Source of the DNA: Branchinecta lynchi
Taxonomy: Eukaryota > Arthropoda > Branchiopoda > Anostraca > Branchinectidae
Assembly (NCBI GenBank): GCA_023053575.1
Contig: JAKZAP010000017.1
Coordinates: forward strand, 6,083,501 to 6,147,500
Reading direction: 5' to 3'
DNA: 64,000 nt
A program made the translations under genes and the position numbers. Of this stretch, positions 45,040 through 57,045 are shown one piece after another (positions within the stretch are counted from its first letter, which is position 1; each line of letters starts with the position of its first letter). The notes below the pieces were generated by a model that had not been told where the DNA came from, searched no databases, and saw only the letters and a list, made by a program, of their open reading frames with translations.

Positions 45040-45735
45040 AGATTCCCCGAGACAAATTCCGGTAGATTCCTTGTGAAAGATATCGCACAAATTCCGGCGA
45101 GATTCCCTGAGCCAAATTCTGGTACACTCCGTGGGGTAATTCTGGTAGATTCCGTGGGGTAAATTCCGATAGATTCCCTGAGACAAATTTCGGTAGATTC
45201 CTTGTGAAGATTTAGCGTAGATTCCATAAGCAAAATCTGGTAGGTTCCCTGAGCCGAATTCTGGTAGATTTCGTGGGTGAATTCCGGTAGATTTCCTGAG
45301 ACAAGTTCCGGTAGATTCCTTGCGAAAGATTTCGCACAAATTCCGGTAGATTTCCTGAGCCGAATTTCGTAGATACCGAGGGGTAAATTCCATTAGATTC
45401 CCTGAGAAGAGTTTCGGTAGATTCCTTGTGAAAGATTTTGCACAAATTCCGGTAAATTCCCTCAGCCGAATTTCGTAGATTCCGAGGGGTAAATCCCGAG
45501 GGGTAGGTTCCTTGTTCCGGTAGATTCCCTGAGCCGAATTCTGGTAGATTCCGTGGAGTAAATTCGGGTAGATTCCCTGAGACAATTCCGGTAGATTCCT
45601 TATGAAAGATTTAGCGTAGATTCCATAAGCAAAATTCGGTAGGTTCCCTGAGCCGAATTCTGGTAGATTTCACGGTGTGAATTCCGGTAGATTTCATGGG
45701 GTGAATTCAGGTAGATTCCCGGAGACAAGTTCCGG
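45040..45735. repeat. 24-bp minisatellite array, about 29 units
   Basis: Variants of ATTCCGGTAGATTCCCTGAG plus four to seven bases repeat in tandem, mostly every 24 bp. Because 24 is a multiple of three, all minus-strand frames stay open for long stretches (192 codons at 45007-45585, repeating GIYRNLSQ). This is a repeat array, not evidence of a protein. Confidence 0.88.
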
Positions 45736-45739
45736 ATGG

Positions 45740-46015
45740 ATACCCGTGACTTCATAAAGTTTGTGCGTCGGTATGTCTGTCCCTGGTCTGTCCGTCCTTT
45801 GCTAGCACGATAACTCTCGAGAGGCCGAGTTGTTTTCTTCAAGAGGATATTTTTTGGGTGACAGGTCAAGTTCGTGCGTAAATTGGCCCGTATCCCCTAT
45901 ATTTCGGGATCGGCGAGGGGTTCCAAGTAGAGTAGCAACATAAATAACTGTTCAAGCTGACTAGATAGTCGGCTTATACGTAGCGAGGCAGGCATGTTTA
46001 ATCCGTATCTGAACA
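45740..46015 (+). mobile_element. diverged family A left module
   Basis: GTCTGTCCGTCC, then AGCACGATAACTCTCGAGAG and GTCAAGTTCGTGCG, parallels the region after the microsatellite in A2 and A3. The GGGATCCC end and the tandem units are missing. Confidence 0.55.
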
Positions 46016-46067
46016 TTTATTCAAACAGTGTTTACAACGGATACGCCAGCTACGATTCTTCATCAGC

Positions 46068-48199
46068 GATATCGCTGCTCTCAGCGATAGACCATCGATA
46101 CAGACTTTCTTACCGTCAGATTTATAGAAATCGAATACAATGTGCACCAATTTGCAAAAGTTCTAGCCCCTACTGAACCGATTCTTACTTACAAGTCCCT
46201 CTCCCGTGACAGACATCAATTTCACCGGATAAAAATAATGGGTACACCAGCTAGCAAAAGTTGCAAACCCCTCATCCCTGAAGATGATTGTAGCATAACA
46301 GCCGATAATTACTTACAAGTCCCTTGCATGTCTTACAGTTGGGAACCAAATTGTTCTTACCATCGAACACACCGGAAACAAATAACAGGTACACCAACTA
46401 GCAAAAGCTGAAAACCCCTTATTGACGAAGATGATTATGAGCTAACAGTTGACTGTTGCATACAAGTGCCCTACATGTCTCACAACTGGTATCGCCTATT
46501 TTTGGTTTCAGTGTGTACCTTACTACTGAAGTTGTCAATCCCTTGAAACTTTCAAACTGGTTTTGTTTCTTTGCTGTCGGTTAATGCTGAAGTTGTCAAC
46601 TTATTGAAGCTTTTAAAACGGGATGTTCTAAAAAATAGAATCACATGATCAAAACCTATTCTTCAGCGTTGTAGAAACAACAACAAAATAAAATCGGAAG
46701 AAGGGACTAAATTTACTTTGCAGTCAGTTGAACTTTTTTCCTTTTCAGTCGTAAACATCGTGACGGATGAAAACTTGGAACAATATCTTATATAATCTAG
46801 TTGGTATTATAAAGCTATCCGTAACTTTTCTGGATTATACCATAGATGACACTATTAATTATTATGAAACTACCTCATTGTTTTACATTTTCATTTGTAT
46901 CATTTGCGTAAAAAGTCAATCCTAGGGTACAGCGATAGACCATCGACACACACTTTCTTACCGTCAGATTTATAAAAATCGAATAGAATGTGCACCCATT
47001 TACAAAAATTTATAACCCCTCGTCAACCGATTCCTCCTTACAAGTCCCTCTCCCTTGATAGACATCAAGTTCACCAAAAACAAATAATGGGTACACCAGC
47101 TAGCAAAAGTTGCAAGCCCCTCATCGCTGAAGATGATTGTAGCACAACAGCCGATTATTACTTACAAGTCCCATGCCTATCTTACAATTGGGAACGAAAC
47201 TGTTCTTACCATCGAATACACCGGAATTAAATAACAGGTACACCAACTAGCAAAAGCTGCAAACCCCTCATCGCCGAAGATGATTATGAGCTAACAGTCG
47301 ACCGATGCTCACAAGCCCCTACATGTCTCACAACTCGTATCGCCTATTTTTGGTTTCAGTGTGTACCTTACTACTGAAGGAATTTTCAAACTGGTGTATC
47401 TCATGAAGGAATCTTTGTACACAAAAATGGATGACATACACAAAAAAAAAATCTACCTGTCTTAGTTCAAAAGTTGACTTTTTTTGCCGTATTCCAACTT
47501 TCTAACGTCACCACTTAGAAAGGAACAAAGGATAAGCTCTAGTTTCTTTAGCAATGAGAGAACTATAAAAGTTTAAGAGGCACATCTGATACCATTTCCG
47601 CAAACCCAAGTGCAAAAAAACGAATGATAAACTCAGCTGAAGTCACGGACAGAAATGGCTAGAAACAATAGATGGCAGCACTTTCGGACCCGTGGGAAAA
47701 AGCCCTTTTTTTGTTTCTGTAGATTTTTCTATTTATAACTCAAAGAAGATATGTTGGCTGTGGGGCCGGGTAACTGCCGCATATATTTAACACTTATTTA
47801 TTTTAGTCCATCTTCAATTTGAAACTGGTGCCTGCCTGCTTGCGTGCTAGAACGGAGCTTTCCACTCGAAGGCAGAAACATGGTTTGATGAAACGAAAGG
47901 TTCGCTACACAACTTCAGATAGTCCTCTCTGACATGGGCTATATAGCTCCACTTCACTTCGCACACCGTAGGCTCTGGCCCGAGGAGAAGCAAAAAACAT
48001 TCTTTTTGGCCCCAGGCAAGAGTTCTACGGAGCTTTCCAAAATGTAATGTCATATTCATCAATCCGGCCTAAGGTTCACACTTTTCGTAAAAACCGCACA
48101 GGTTAGACCGTTACTTGGAATAAAATGAAATCGCAGTCATAGGGCAAAAAAAAAAAAAAAAAAAACGAGGACAAAACCGAAGTGTTGCTCTCGCAACAC
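46068..48199 (+). repeat. interspersed repeat R3, copy B, uninterrupted
   Basis: Contains the R3 core twice (46068-46590 and 46913-47400), then the shared right part and the terminal hairpin GTGTTGCTCTCGCAACAC at 48182-48199. At 47721-47730 it carries the uninterrupted sequence AGATTTTTCT that is occupied by copy A2 in R3 copy A. Its two open frames (46142-46411, 46988-47230) are broken versions of the frame at 13486-13887. Confidence 0.85.
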
Positions 48200-48204
48200 A
48201 ATTC

Positions 48205-48600
48205 TGAAGTCGATCAGATCTTTGGTTTGAGGGTAAGAATGCACGCTGTAATGTCTTTTCTCTGTTTCTCTGCTAGTCAATCACTTTGGTGTAATCGGGG
48301 AGAAGAAGGGGGCTTAAAAATGTAGGGAAAACAACTTTTGCGTGTTTCATCATCAGACAGTCTGGTTGGAATCCCGAGCGGAATCCGGCCAAAGCCGAAA
48401 GTTTCGAATGAACCTAATTATCTGATATTCTTTTCGGTGAAAAGTATAATGGATTTCGCTAACGGATTTATAAAGTTGGATTATGTTGCAAGTTTACGGA
48501 TTCTGGAAATCTGTTAGCCACGATCGTCTGTTCGCAAAAAATCGTATCGTCTGCTCACAAGAAAATCTCCTTTGGGATCCCATTTAAACCTTGGTCTTGG
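48205..48600 (+). mobile_element. decayed family A right half
   Basis: GGAATCCGGCCAAAGCCGAA and, at the end, TTTGGGATCCCATTTAAACC then TTGGTCTTGG are recognisable family A sequence. The left half is absent. Confidence 0.55.
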
Positions 48601-48764
48601 CAATGGTCTTTCCGTCTTTCTCCGTCATATCAATCAACTCCTTTGCGTTCATTCTGTTCAACAAAGAGACGCTAGGTCTATGCATTAGAACAAAATTAGC
48701 AAACCCAAAAGCAAATAGAAACGCATTCCAGTTAAACCAAAATGACGTCTTTCACTCCACTAGA

Positions 48765-49238
48765 CAGTAGAGGCATACTTCTTTGAACAGATTTAAATTT
48801 TTTAACCGCCAAGCCGCCAAGGTTTTATTTCTGCCCCTAAAACAGACAAGTGTGAATGCCAAATTAAGCACTTAATATCAGCGAAGAACCAAGTGTTTCA
48901 GCTTTCTTTTGACATACAAAATGAAATAAAAGTGTATTGGTCTGATTTGTTATTTTCTTTATTAATATTATTTCTTCTGCTGTGATATTTTGGACTGACA
49001 TGAAAGTAATGCACAATGCCGGGTGCCATAACTGACTGAGAAAGTGTGCAGAAAATACTACGAAAAAAATAGCAAAAAAAATAAAAGAATAACCGTTTCT
49101 GAGTTCAATTTCTTCTTTTTTATACTTGCATTAGTAGCTTCGCTCAATACGGTGTATGAGTATGTTTTAGGTTTGGTTTGTATCATATTATCCGTTACCG
49201 TTCAGAGTTTCAACGTTCAAAGTTGCATACCTCCACTG
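48765..49238. mobile_element. CAGTAGAGG MITE family, diverged copy 3
   Basis: Left end CAGTAGAGGCATACTTCTTT and right end complement CAGTGGAGGTATGCAACTTT, with TA after the right end and a mutated GA at the left. The interior differs from copies 1 and 2. Confidence 0.6.
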
Positions 49239-49616
49239 TACCACTTTTATTCTCCCAGTACCAAATGAAAATCTTTCAACCTTTCACAAGACCCCGAAGG
49301 CGACTCATTCCTCCTGCAACCACTGACCCAGAAAGTATAAATTTGTCAGAAGCCATCATCACCTTTTGCAATTCCGTCTTGGAGAACGGATCTTCCCATA
49401 AATTTTTCCCAAAGGTTCCACAGGAAAACGGATATTTCCAGCAGCGAGGTGCTGACAGGTCTGGACGGATTCTCCAGTAGCTCATCTCGGGGGGCCTAAC
49501 GGGACAGGAAATAATACATCTGTTGGGTCTGGGTGATTGCGATATTTTATTCTGAGTAATGCATGTTACTACTAAGAACAGTTTGGTTGCGGCCCAAAGA
49601 AGTTACGAGAATATAG

Positions 49617-49790
49617 ATTTCCCAGTCAGCTTGGATTCAGTGAGTATTTGTGTTCGACTAATCGACAGCCTGGCGGTAACCCTTGCCAAGAAGGGGCGAT
49701 ATATCGCTTCAAAAAGCATCGTAGCTGACGTATCCGTTTTATCCATTCTTTGAATATATGCTTCCCAGTCAGCTTGGGCTTAAGGAATAT
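49617..49790. repeat. R6-type sequence with flanking direct repeats
   Basis: CCCAGTCAGCTTGG occurs at 49620 and 49766. Between them GTAGCTGACGTATCCG and TTTGAATATATG match the 21122-21197 hairpin family. Confidence 0.5.
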
Positions 49791-49800
49791 TTAGCAATCC

Positions 49801-50625
49801 GATGATGATGATGATTTTATTAACGCACATAAGAAGAGGAAAACAGTGCAGTATAGACAAATAAAAGGAAAAAGTACACTGAGCTTTCAATAATGTAGTA
49901 AATGCACGAGATTAAAAAATAAATATTTAAAAAAAAGGGACTAATCGGGTCTAAAAAATCTTCTTCCTAGATGGATTGCAGAGAAATGGCCAAGGGCAGA
50001 AACGTGAAGGCCCTGAGCAATTGAAGGTAACATTGGACAAGGGTCAGAGGGCAAAAAAGTTGCAGTTATACGGGAATTCCTATAACGTCGAGGAAGGTAC
50101 AGGAGATACGTTTTAAATCTTTTAGCCTCAGAATACCAAAAATTCCGGAAAGGTTAAAGACAAAGGGAGAACAAAAACTATTATATAAACTACCAAGGGC
50201 TTTTCTGTTATACTTTCCTCTATTTGGACCTATTTTTCCATGTCCGACACGAATGGAATCGTGAACAGCCTAAACAGCGTTATCGCAGATTTTTTTTTTT
50301 TAGAGACTGTGCTATGATCATGCCAAGCCATTTTACGGTAGGGGAATTGGGGAGTTTTTCATTTTTAAAAGAAATACAGGAATCTTTTGGGCTGTTGAAT
50401 TTAAGATACTGACATTTAGAAATGTTTACAGAAAGGCCAATTTGAGAAAGACCCTGACAAATCGTTTTTATGTTAGATTCTAACCCACTTTTGGTTCGAC
50501 TTATTCATAGAATGTCGCCTGCATAAGCTATGTAATTAATGCTTAGGTCTCCAATGAAAAATGTTGGCAATAAACCTGAGAGGCATTCATAAATGGCATT
50601 TATTCTAATCTATCTTTCTCATTCT
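49801..50625 (-). pseudogene. LINE reverse-transcriptase fragment, decayed
   Basis: Reading the minus strand from about 50590 gives LSGLLPTFFIGDLSINYIAY then AGDIL, a YADD-type catalytic box with the first Asp replaced by Gly. An in-frame stop follows, then CQGLSQIGLSVNISKCQYLK and, after a frameshift, VKWLGMIIA. This order (catalytic box, GLSVN..KC, WLG) is typical of non-LTR reverse transcriptases. The element ends in AATAAAATC with a short ATC-repeat tail at 49801. It is 5' truncated, with stops and frameshifts. Clade uncertain. Confidence 0.75.
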
Positions 50626-51163
50626 GCCATTTTGGTATTTCCTGGCTGAAAGTTTTGCGGCACCGTTTATTATGGCGAAGACATCTGAATTGAAATTTGA
50701 ACTGAATTTGCCAAGAAGGGCCAAATATGGAACAAATCCCATCTGACTGACACAATTAGCGCCGTTAATTATGATTCGCACTCACAATTACGGTGCTTTT
50801 AGCCCATCTATAGTTTTCCCACATATGAATCCGTATTCATGACCGATCAAAAATGCAAGTAAATAGTTGTTACAACTTGCACCTTCAAGTATCCAGTAGC
50901 ATAATAGTCGAATAATTTACTTGAACCCTGTACAAAGGCTCCAACTGCGTTATAAGGCCTTTCTGTCACTGGGATATCATAGCTATTCTACTGTATAACA
51001 GGTGTGATTAATTTCATTCAATCCGACCTTTTTCACGAGAATGCAACGCATAATCAGAATGCCATGCAGTCTACTGGATTCGTAGGCGTTGGCAACTCGT
51101 ATAGGTCTTGATTTGGTACAGGGTAAATACGCGTGGCGTTCACCAAAGTAAAAGGATATGGAA

Positions 51164-51314
51164 ACACCAGGGTTGGTCACCAAAAGTAACTTCGTACACC
51201 CTGGAAAGTAACCCAAAAGTATCTCGAAGTAACCCAATGTAACCCAATGCAATGTAACCCAAAGTATCCTGAAGTAAATCGTACACCCTGGTTCTTGGTG
51301 ACCAACCCTGGTGT
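51164..51314. mobile_element. 151-bp inverted-repeat element
   Basis: Perfect 20-bp ends, ACACCAGGGTTGGTCACCAA and its complement. The inside has repeated AAGTAACCCAA and two CGTACACCCTGG copies. It apparently sits in the 3' part of the LINE-like fragment at 51370-51600. Confidence 0.8.
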
Positions 51315-51369
51315 AAACATTTTGGCAGATACGACTGAACGAAGATAATGAAGACAATATAGTACAGAA

Positions 51370-51600
51370 ATGACAATAGTCTTGTTTGAGGCCCAAGTTC
51401 ACAAAGGGGAGGGGGTCTGCCTCCTTCTTTAAACCATCCAGGATATCCGAAGGATCAACCTGTACTCGGGGTCTCTGAATTATTGATCTAAGACATTCTG
51501 ATAGAAGATGCCCCACCGTCTTGACAATGCCATTACGAACTGTCTGCGAAACGTCCCCATAGCAAACGTCCCACGATGGAGACGTTTCTGTTTCTGACAT
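51370..51600 (-). pseudogene. possible LINE C-terminal fragment
   Basis: The minus strand encodes GIVKTVGHLLSECLRSIIQR and, further on, SDILDGLKKEADPLPFVNLG. The TVxHLLxEC pattern resembles the C-terminal zinc-knuckle region of non-LTR polyproteins. Only one Cys/His cluster is visible, so this is tentative. Confidence 0.35.
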
Positions 51601-51832
51601 GTTTCTGACACATTTCTAAAATATACTTTTCTAACAATTTTAGCCGCCAATACAGGTTGGAGGACCAAGTCAGGGAGCTAATTAAGGTTAAGTTTGAGTG
51701 CAGTATTTTTTCTGAGTAGTAAGAACGGTCGTTTACAACTTTCTTAGCTTCAGATCTTTGTGAGCATTCTAAAGCGTCACTATTCAGTTCACTTCTTCTT
51801 CACCAGCTTTATGCAAACAAGGGAATTCACTT

Positions 51833-52286
51833 AAGGCATTTTTCCGTGCTGCCACAAACAGTTTGTGGGTCGATTGTGGCTCGAAAAGCGTGTTTCCGCG
51901 TTGTTTTTTGCGGCCCACAAGATTTTCGTGGCTCGCTTTGTGGCTCAAATTCGACAAACAACTGGCGAGGTGATGGTCAATTTTGTGGCTCGATTCTGGC
52001 GAGAAACTCAAATAAAGCAGCAAAATAGTGTCTAAACAATAAAATTAACTACTTTTTCAAGCATATAGACTTAAACTGAGGATCCCTTTTGCACAGAATA
52101 ATAATGAAATAAGCCCTGGAGTTCTATTTATTGAGATTTTACATGAATTTTATTTTTATTTTCAGATATTTTATTCTCAGATACAAGAGTTTCAACTCGT
52201 GGCTCGACTGTGTGACCCACAATTGTATTTCCGCGACAAACACCCAGAAGTGTGTGGCCCACAATTGTGTCGCGGAAAAAGGCCTT
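51833..52286. repeat. foldback region with GTGGCTCGA motifs
   Basis: AAGGCATTTTTCCG at the left and the complement of AAGGCCTTTTTCCG at the right (52272-52286) form imperfect ends. Inside, GTGGCTCGA-like and TTCCGCG motifs repeat several times in both orientations. Probably a decayed inverted-repeat element. Confidence 0.5.
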
Positions 52287-52773
52287 TGAAGTCTTTGACT
52301 CATGTGGGCCGAGAGGCGGGAGACACCACTATTTTTCAATGGGTCAGATTTTTACAAACACACTGTTACCTTTGTTTTCCCCAAAATCCTCATGGTAGCC
52401 AACGTTATCCACAAATTACTTGAACACAGTTGACTCCTGAACGCCAATCCGCCATTGCTCATTGATGTCCTGGCGCTGGTCAGACGATTACTAGAACCTT
52501 CGAGAAGATCGAGTGGCGTGAAAGAGGATTAAAACAACGAAGTATATCACCCTGTGGACGTTTAGATATGTCGGAAGAAGAAATCATCGGCCAGTTAGAC
52601 ATTTTTTGGTCTCGAAAGCTGAATATTATTCAGCTCAATTGCAGAATCTTCAAGAAATCACTATAACGAATTTAGTATAATTTACGGCGTTCGTTTGTTG
52701 TGATCTAGTTTACATCCTTAATTCTTTGGACTTACTGGAATCAACAAGAAAAATGAGAAAATAAAATAATTTA

Positions 52774-53150
52774 AAGGCCCCTCGCACTATTTACTTTTCA
52801 ACTTACAGTATTTTAAAATATTTGAATACTTTAAGACTAGGCTGTGCTTTCAACAAATTACCCACGTTTTTTGCTGCTTTAAGCCTTTTCCGAAACCCAT
52901 TGACTTGTAGCGAAAACAAGGAAACAATTTACATAACTAGTTTTTCTGATGGACAATCTTCTCGCATCGACAGCGTGACACATCGAAGGTAGCAAACCAC
53001 GGCAAGTGAGAAAATCAGCGTTGTTTTGTTAGAGGGGTTATAATGTACCGTACAAAACTGGGGTCTCCTTGTTTAGAAACATATGGAGTAATTATGGAAG
53101 TAGATTGCGTTAGCATTATAGGTAAGACAGGTCCTTTAAAGAAATCGATA
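52774..53150 (+). repeat. interspersed repeat R4, copy 2
   Basis: The first part matches 29314-29384, the second part matches 27255-27579 in opposite orientation. It includes an ATG at 53043 with MYRTKLGSP and VIMEVDCVSIIGKTGPL in the same frame as copy 1. It shows that the two shorter fragments belong to one family. Confidence 0.6.
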
Positions 53151-53476
53151 ATGCAAATAATTAGTTTAATTTTTCTACACATTTTCCATATGCCTGCTAC
53201 AATAAAAACATTTTGTTAGATCCAAAGTCAAACTACGATTCCATCCTCCCCATCTCGGGCGCTTCCGACCCGAACCGCTAGATGACCCAGCGGTCGGATC
53301 GAGTCGTGGTTTCATCTTGGGTCTTGGGTGGAGGGGGGGGGTCTAGACGTTTCAAGTGCTAGAATGCTTATGATGTAACTCCTTTAATCATACACACAAA
53401 AATAGCAATATTCCACCTTTCGAGCGACATCACCTTCGCAAGACGAATAAATGTTAGTAAAACCGTGTTTATGACG

Positions 53477-55075
53477 CTCAAGAGCTAGAACTTCGTATGG
53501 CACTTTCAAGGCTGGGTCACAGGATGAAAGTAGGAGTTTTCCAATTCGTGAGTTTGTCTTGATCATTTCGAAGCAAAACTCATGAGATGTGAATGTTCAT
53601 GGGCCCTTGAAATCACGAGAATGTAACGTTTGGTAAAAAGTATTTTGTTTTTGCACTTGGCTGTGATGATGCACATTTTAAGGGTGCAAACCTGTAAGCA
53701 AATTCCTGATACAAAAATGATGATCGGCCCATCATGATCATGAAAATATATATTTTGTTCAAAATTATTTTTTGTACTTTAAGGAATTTATTTGTATGCA
53801 AATCTTTGAAGGCAAAAATGATCACGGGATCGTGAATCGTGGTTATCGTGAATATGTATCATTTCATCAAAAAAAAAAAAAAAAAAAATCACTTTTCGGC
53901 TAAGATACGCACTTTAAGGGTGCTAGAAATCCAGTTCCAAGCACCTGAAATGTATAGTAAGGTCAAAAGTATTTTTTTCACTTTGCGGTTAGGATGCGCA
54001 CTTTAAGGGAGCTCGAAGTTCATTTTGTGTAAAACTCTTGAGGCAAAAATGATCATGGACTGATGGAGATCATGTAAATTTATATTTTGCTTAGAAGTAT
54101 TTTTTTGGATTTTGCGGTTCAGGTGAGTACTTTAAGGGATGGTCGGATCTGGGAAGTGACAATTTCTAAGCCAACCTTGTCGAATCTCTAACGTTCCAGA
54201 CAAGTTTTATCGTCCTAGCACATCTGGAAGTACCATCCCGATCACCGGAATTCCCCCCCCCCCCATAGTGCCCGAATCTGGTCCGGTCCTGTCCATGACG
54301 TACCTAGTTCTTGTGCTTGTTCTTCCCACCAAGTTTCTTCCCGATCGCTCCACTCTAAGCGTGTCATTGCAAGATTTCAGGTTCCCCCCTCTCCCCCCCC
54401 CCTTCCACAGTCAGCGGATCCGGCCCTGACTTGAAATGGGACACCTGAAAGACGAGGTCTTTCCAAATATCAAGTTTCATTAAGGTCCATTCACCCTTTC
54501 GAAGGTTATCCATACCTTAAGATTCAGGGTTCTCCCCCCCCCCCCTCCACGATGGTCGATTGGGGAACGGACAATTTCCAAGATAATCTGGTCGGGTCTC
54601 TGATATGCTTCATCGTCCTAGTCCACTTGGAAGTACCTCAACTCCGGATAACCGGAATTCCGGAACCCCCATCTAACTCCCCCAACAGTTCCCAAATCCG
54701 GTCCAGTTCTTTCAGTGGTGTATCAGGGCCTGTGCTTGTTCTTCCCATCAGGTTTCATCCTGATCGCTTCACTCTAAGCGTGTCACAAGATTTCTGATCC
54801 CCCCTCTCCCCCCCCGCTCCCTCACATTCATCGGATCCGGTCGGGACTTGAAATGGGAGATCTGAGACACGAGCGTTCCAAGTATCAAGTTTCATTAAGA
54901 TGCGATCACCCGTACCAGAGTTATATTATACATCAAGATTCCCGATTCCCCCTCTCTCCACTCCCCACACGATGGTCGGATCGAGGAAATGAGTACTTTC
55001 AACTTAGTTTAATCGGGTCCTGAACATGCCTGCCACATTTCATCATCCTAGCACACCTGAAAGTAACCCAACTTT
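53477..55075 (-). mobile_element. family B element, copy B10, left hairpin missing
   Basis: Begins CTCAAGAGCTAGAACTTCG (complemented right end, mutated), then the GATCAT/GCAAAACTC module (53580-54160), then C-rich complements of the G-rich units to about 55075, where it stops without the hairpin. Confidence 0.72.
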
Positions 55076-56546
55076 CCCACGTAAAAACTAATTACACACA
55101 TTACACCAAAATATATTAAATAATGTTCTTAAACTTCTGATGGTGTATAGGGTCACTCATAAATATATAGCCTACATTAAGAAAATATGTCATTATTAGG
55201 CTAAGCACCAATAATACATTTTGATTTTCTTACCATTTGACACTAAACTTGATTGACAATTCAAACAAGACAACCAGGAAGGCGTATGTTATGATAAATA
55301 CTATTTGTTAGCACTGTATTTGCAGGTAGTTTGCAGGTGATGTTGTTTTTTAATTAAAAAAAGATAGCATAGGCTACTATTTTCTAATGACGAATAATCA
55401 GTTCACATTTTTTATCGTCTCAGTTTGACATTTCGTGATTCGCAGTTAATCATGTCTGTATCGGTTTTGCCGAAAAAGGTAACGTCTTCACCACCCTTTC
55501 TCAGAGCCGTTTTTCTAATCCGGAAAATGCTCCTGGAAAATCGTTCTAATCCAAGGCACGCGCTCCAGGAATTCCTTAGAAATTGGTCGGCTGTCATATG
55601 GGATAAATCGAGTGCAAGTTGATGTATCACTCTGTAACCTATTGGCTTTGGAGATAAGGCGTCGGGTGTGCGGCGCAAAGCTGCTAAAAAGGGTAGAAGG
55701 GCTTTGTAGGAGCTGCAGTGCCCGTTCAGTTATTTTGTGTCAGCTTTTTCTCATCTCGGGTGAAGAATCTCTTCCATTCAAATTCTGTTATTTTCAAAAA
55801 CAGCAAAAAAAATTCAAAAACCGAAATTTTCTTTTCTCGTCTAGATAAAATATAAAAAAAAGAAGTAACAGTGGTCAGACAGACAGTTCAAGTCCTAGAA
55901 AATATTTTAAAGTGCAGTCGAAAAGGCTTGAGATACGGTAGTCTAGTTACCCGTAACTTTTTTTTATTTATTTTCATTTCTGTTTGTACCACTCCGGGAA
56001 AAATGGCACGAAACTACTCTCGTAACGCGTCTGCAGTGTAGGAGGTGCACACTCGGCTGTAATTTTGGGACAGGTGCAGCCTCTGAGTGATGGGGCCGGG
56101 ATCTTTCAGTCGAGAACAAGAAAAGAAGTATATCGCGCAGGATTCCAGGAGGGATTCCCCAAATTTATCCTATAGGTTTTGCCGACGGAGAGCTATAAGT
56201 AGTCAGTTGGGAATTCTAGAGCAATTGCACGTCAAGGGATCATCTCTTTAAATTTTTCACCTCTACTGGCATCAGCGCAAGGTTTTTCGGTTATATTTCG
56301 GCCGTTCTTGGTAAGGTCTTCTTCAGAAAACGGTATTTGTTCAGCACAACTTGACAAAGAAATCGTGCTCTGACGTCCAAAGGGTAAGTCTGCTGAAATA
56401 TATTTGACAGTGGAAAACGGATCCGTCAGAGTTCTTCGAGTTATATTTCAGCTCTCCCTGGCAAGGGTTCTCTTCAGGCTCAAGCCGTTCAAGCTGGAAA
56501 ATGAACTAATTTTCATTTTATGGGGAACCTGCAAACGTCATAAATA
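55076..56546. other. no gene recognised
   Basis: An 88-codon minus frame at 55412-55678 and plus frames over the same place have no recognisable domain. GTTATATTTCAGCTCTCCCT and a similar GTTATATTTCGGCCGTTC at 56290 suggest a small duplication. Confidence 0.4.
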
Positions 56547-56962
56547 GTTGCGTTTTTGCTGATACCATGGTACCTGATACCACGGTCTAAAGTCGTTTTT
56601 GCAGTTACCGTGGTATCTGATAACGCGGTCAAAAGGCATTTTTGCAGTTATCGTGGTATCTGGCAAGTTATCGTGGTATCAGATATTCAGATACTACGGT
56701 CCGACCGTGGTAACTGGTCGTGGTATCTGAGAAGTCGTCTCACTTTCATCGAATTCTGTCAGATTCGTGAGAATGAAGTTTAGCACTTAGTGATGTAACT
56801 GGATATCTGTTTTTCTTTTGGGATGACATCGAAAAGTGCAATTTCGGCAATAGTCGTTTTTGCAGAGCACCGTGTATCAGATACCACGATAACTGTAAAA
56901 ACGACTAATTGCAGATCGAGTTATCGTGGTAACAGATACCATGGTATCAGCAAAAATGCAAC
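56547..56962. mobile_element. inverted-repeat element, GTTGCRTTTTTGC ends, TA target
   Basis: 26-bp ends differing at one base (left GTTGCGTTTTTGCTGATACC; the right end has A at the sixth base), flanked by TA at 56545-56546 and 56963-56964. Both arms carry CGTGGTATCTGATA and GTTATCGTGGTA motifs, making an imperfect foldback. 416 bp, non-coding. Its first 10 bases match the element at 39138. Confidence 0.83.
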
Positions 56963-57045
56963 TAATATTAACAATTTGAAGCAACTGAAACTCTCGCAGG
57001 AAAGGTGGCCTTCCGTCCCAAGAATCCCTGCTTACGATAACTTTC

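Noticed and set aside
45007..45585. 192-codon minus frame with GIYRNLSQ repeats
   Set aside because: Produced by a 24-bp minisatellite; other frames of the same array are open too.
51480..51668. Host gene exon around 51480-51668
   Set aside because: The peptide on this strand fits better with a LINE C-terminal fragment and has no splice-site support.
55412..55678. Conserved-looking frames on both strands near 55.5 kb
   Set aside because: Open on both strands without recognisable domains; overlapping open frames without further support are common by chance.
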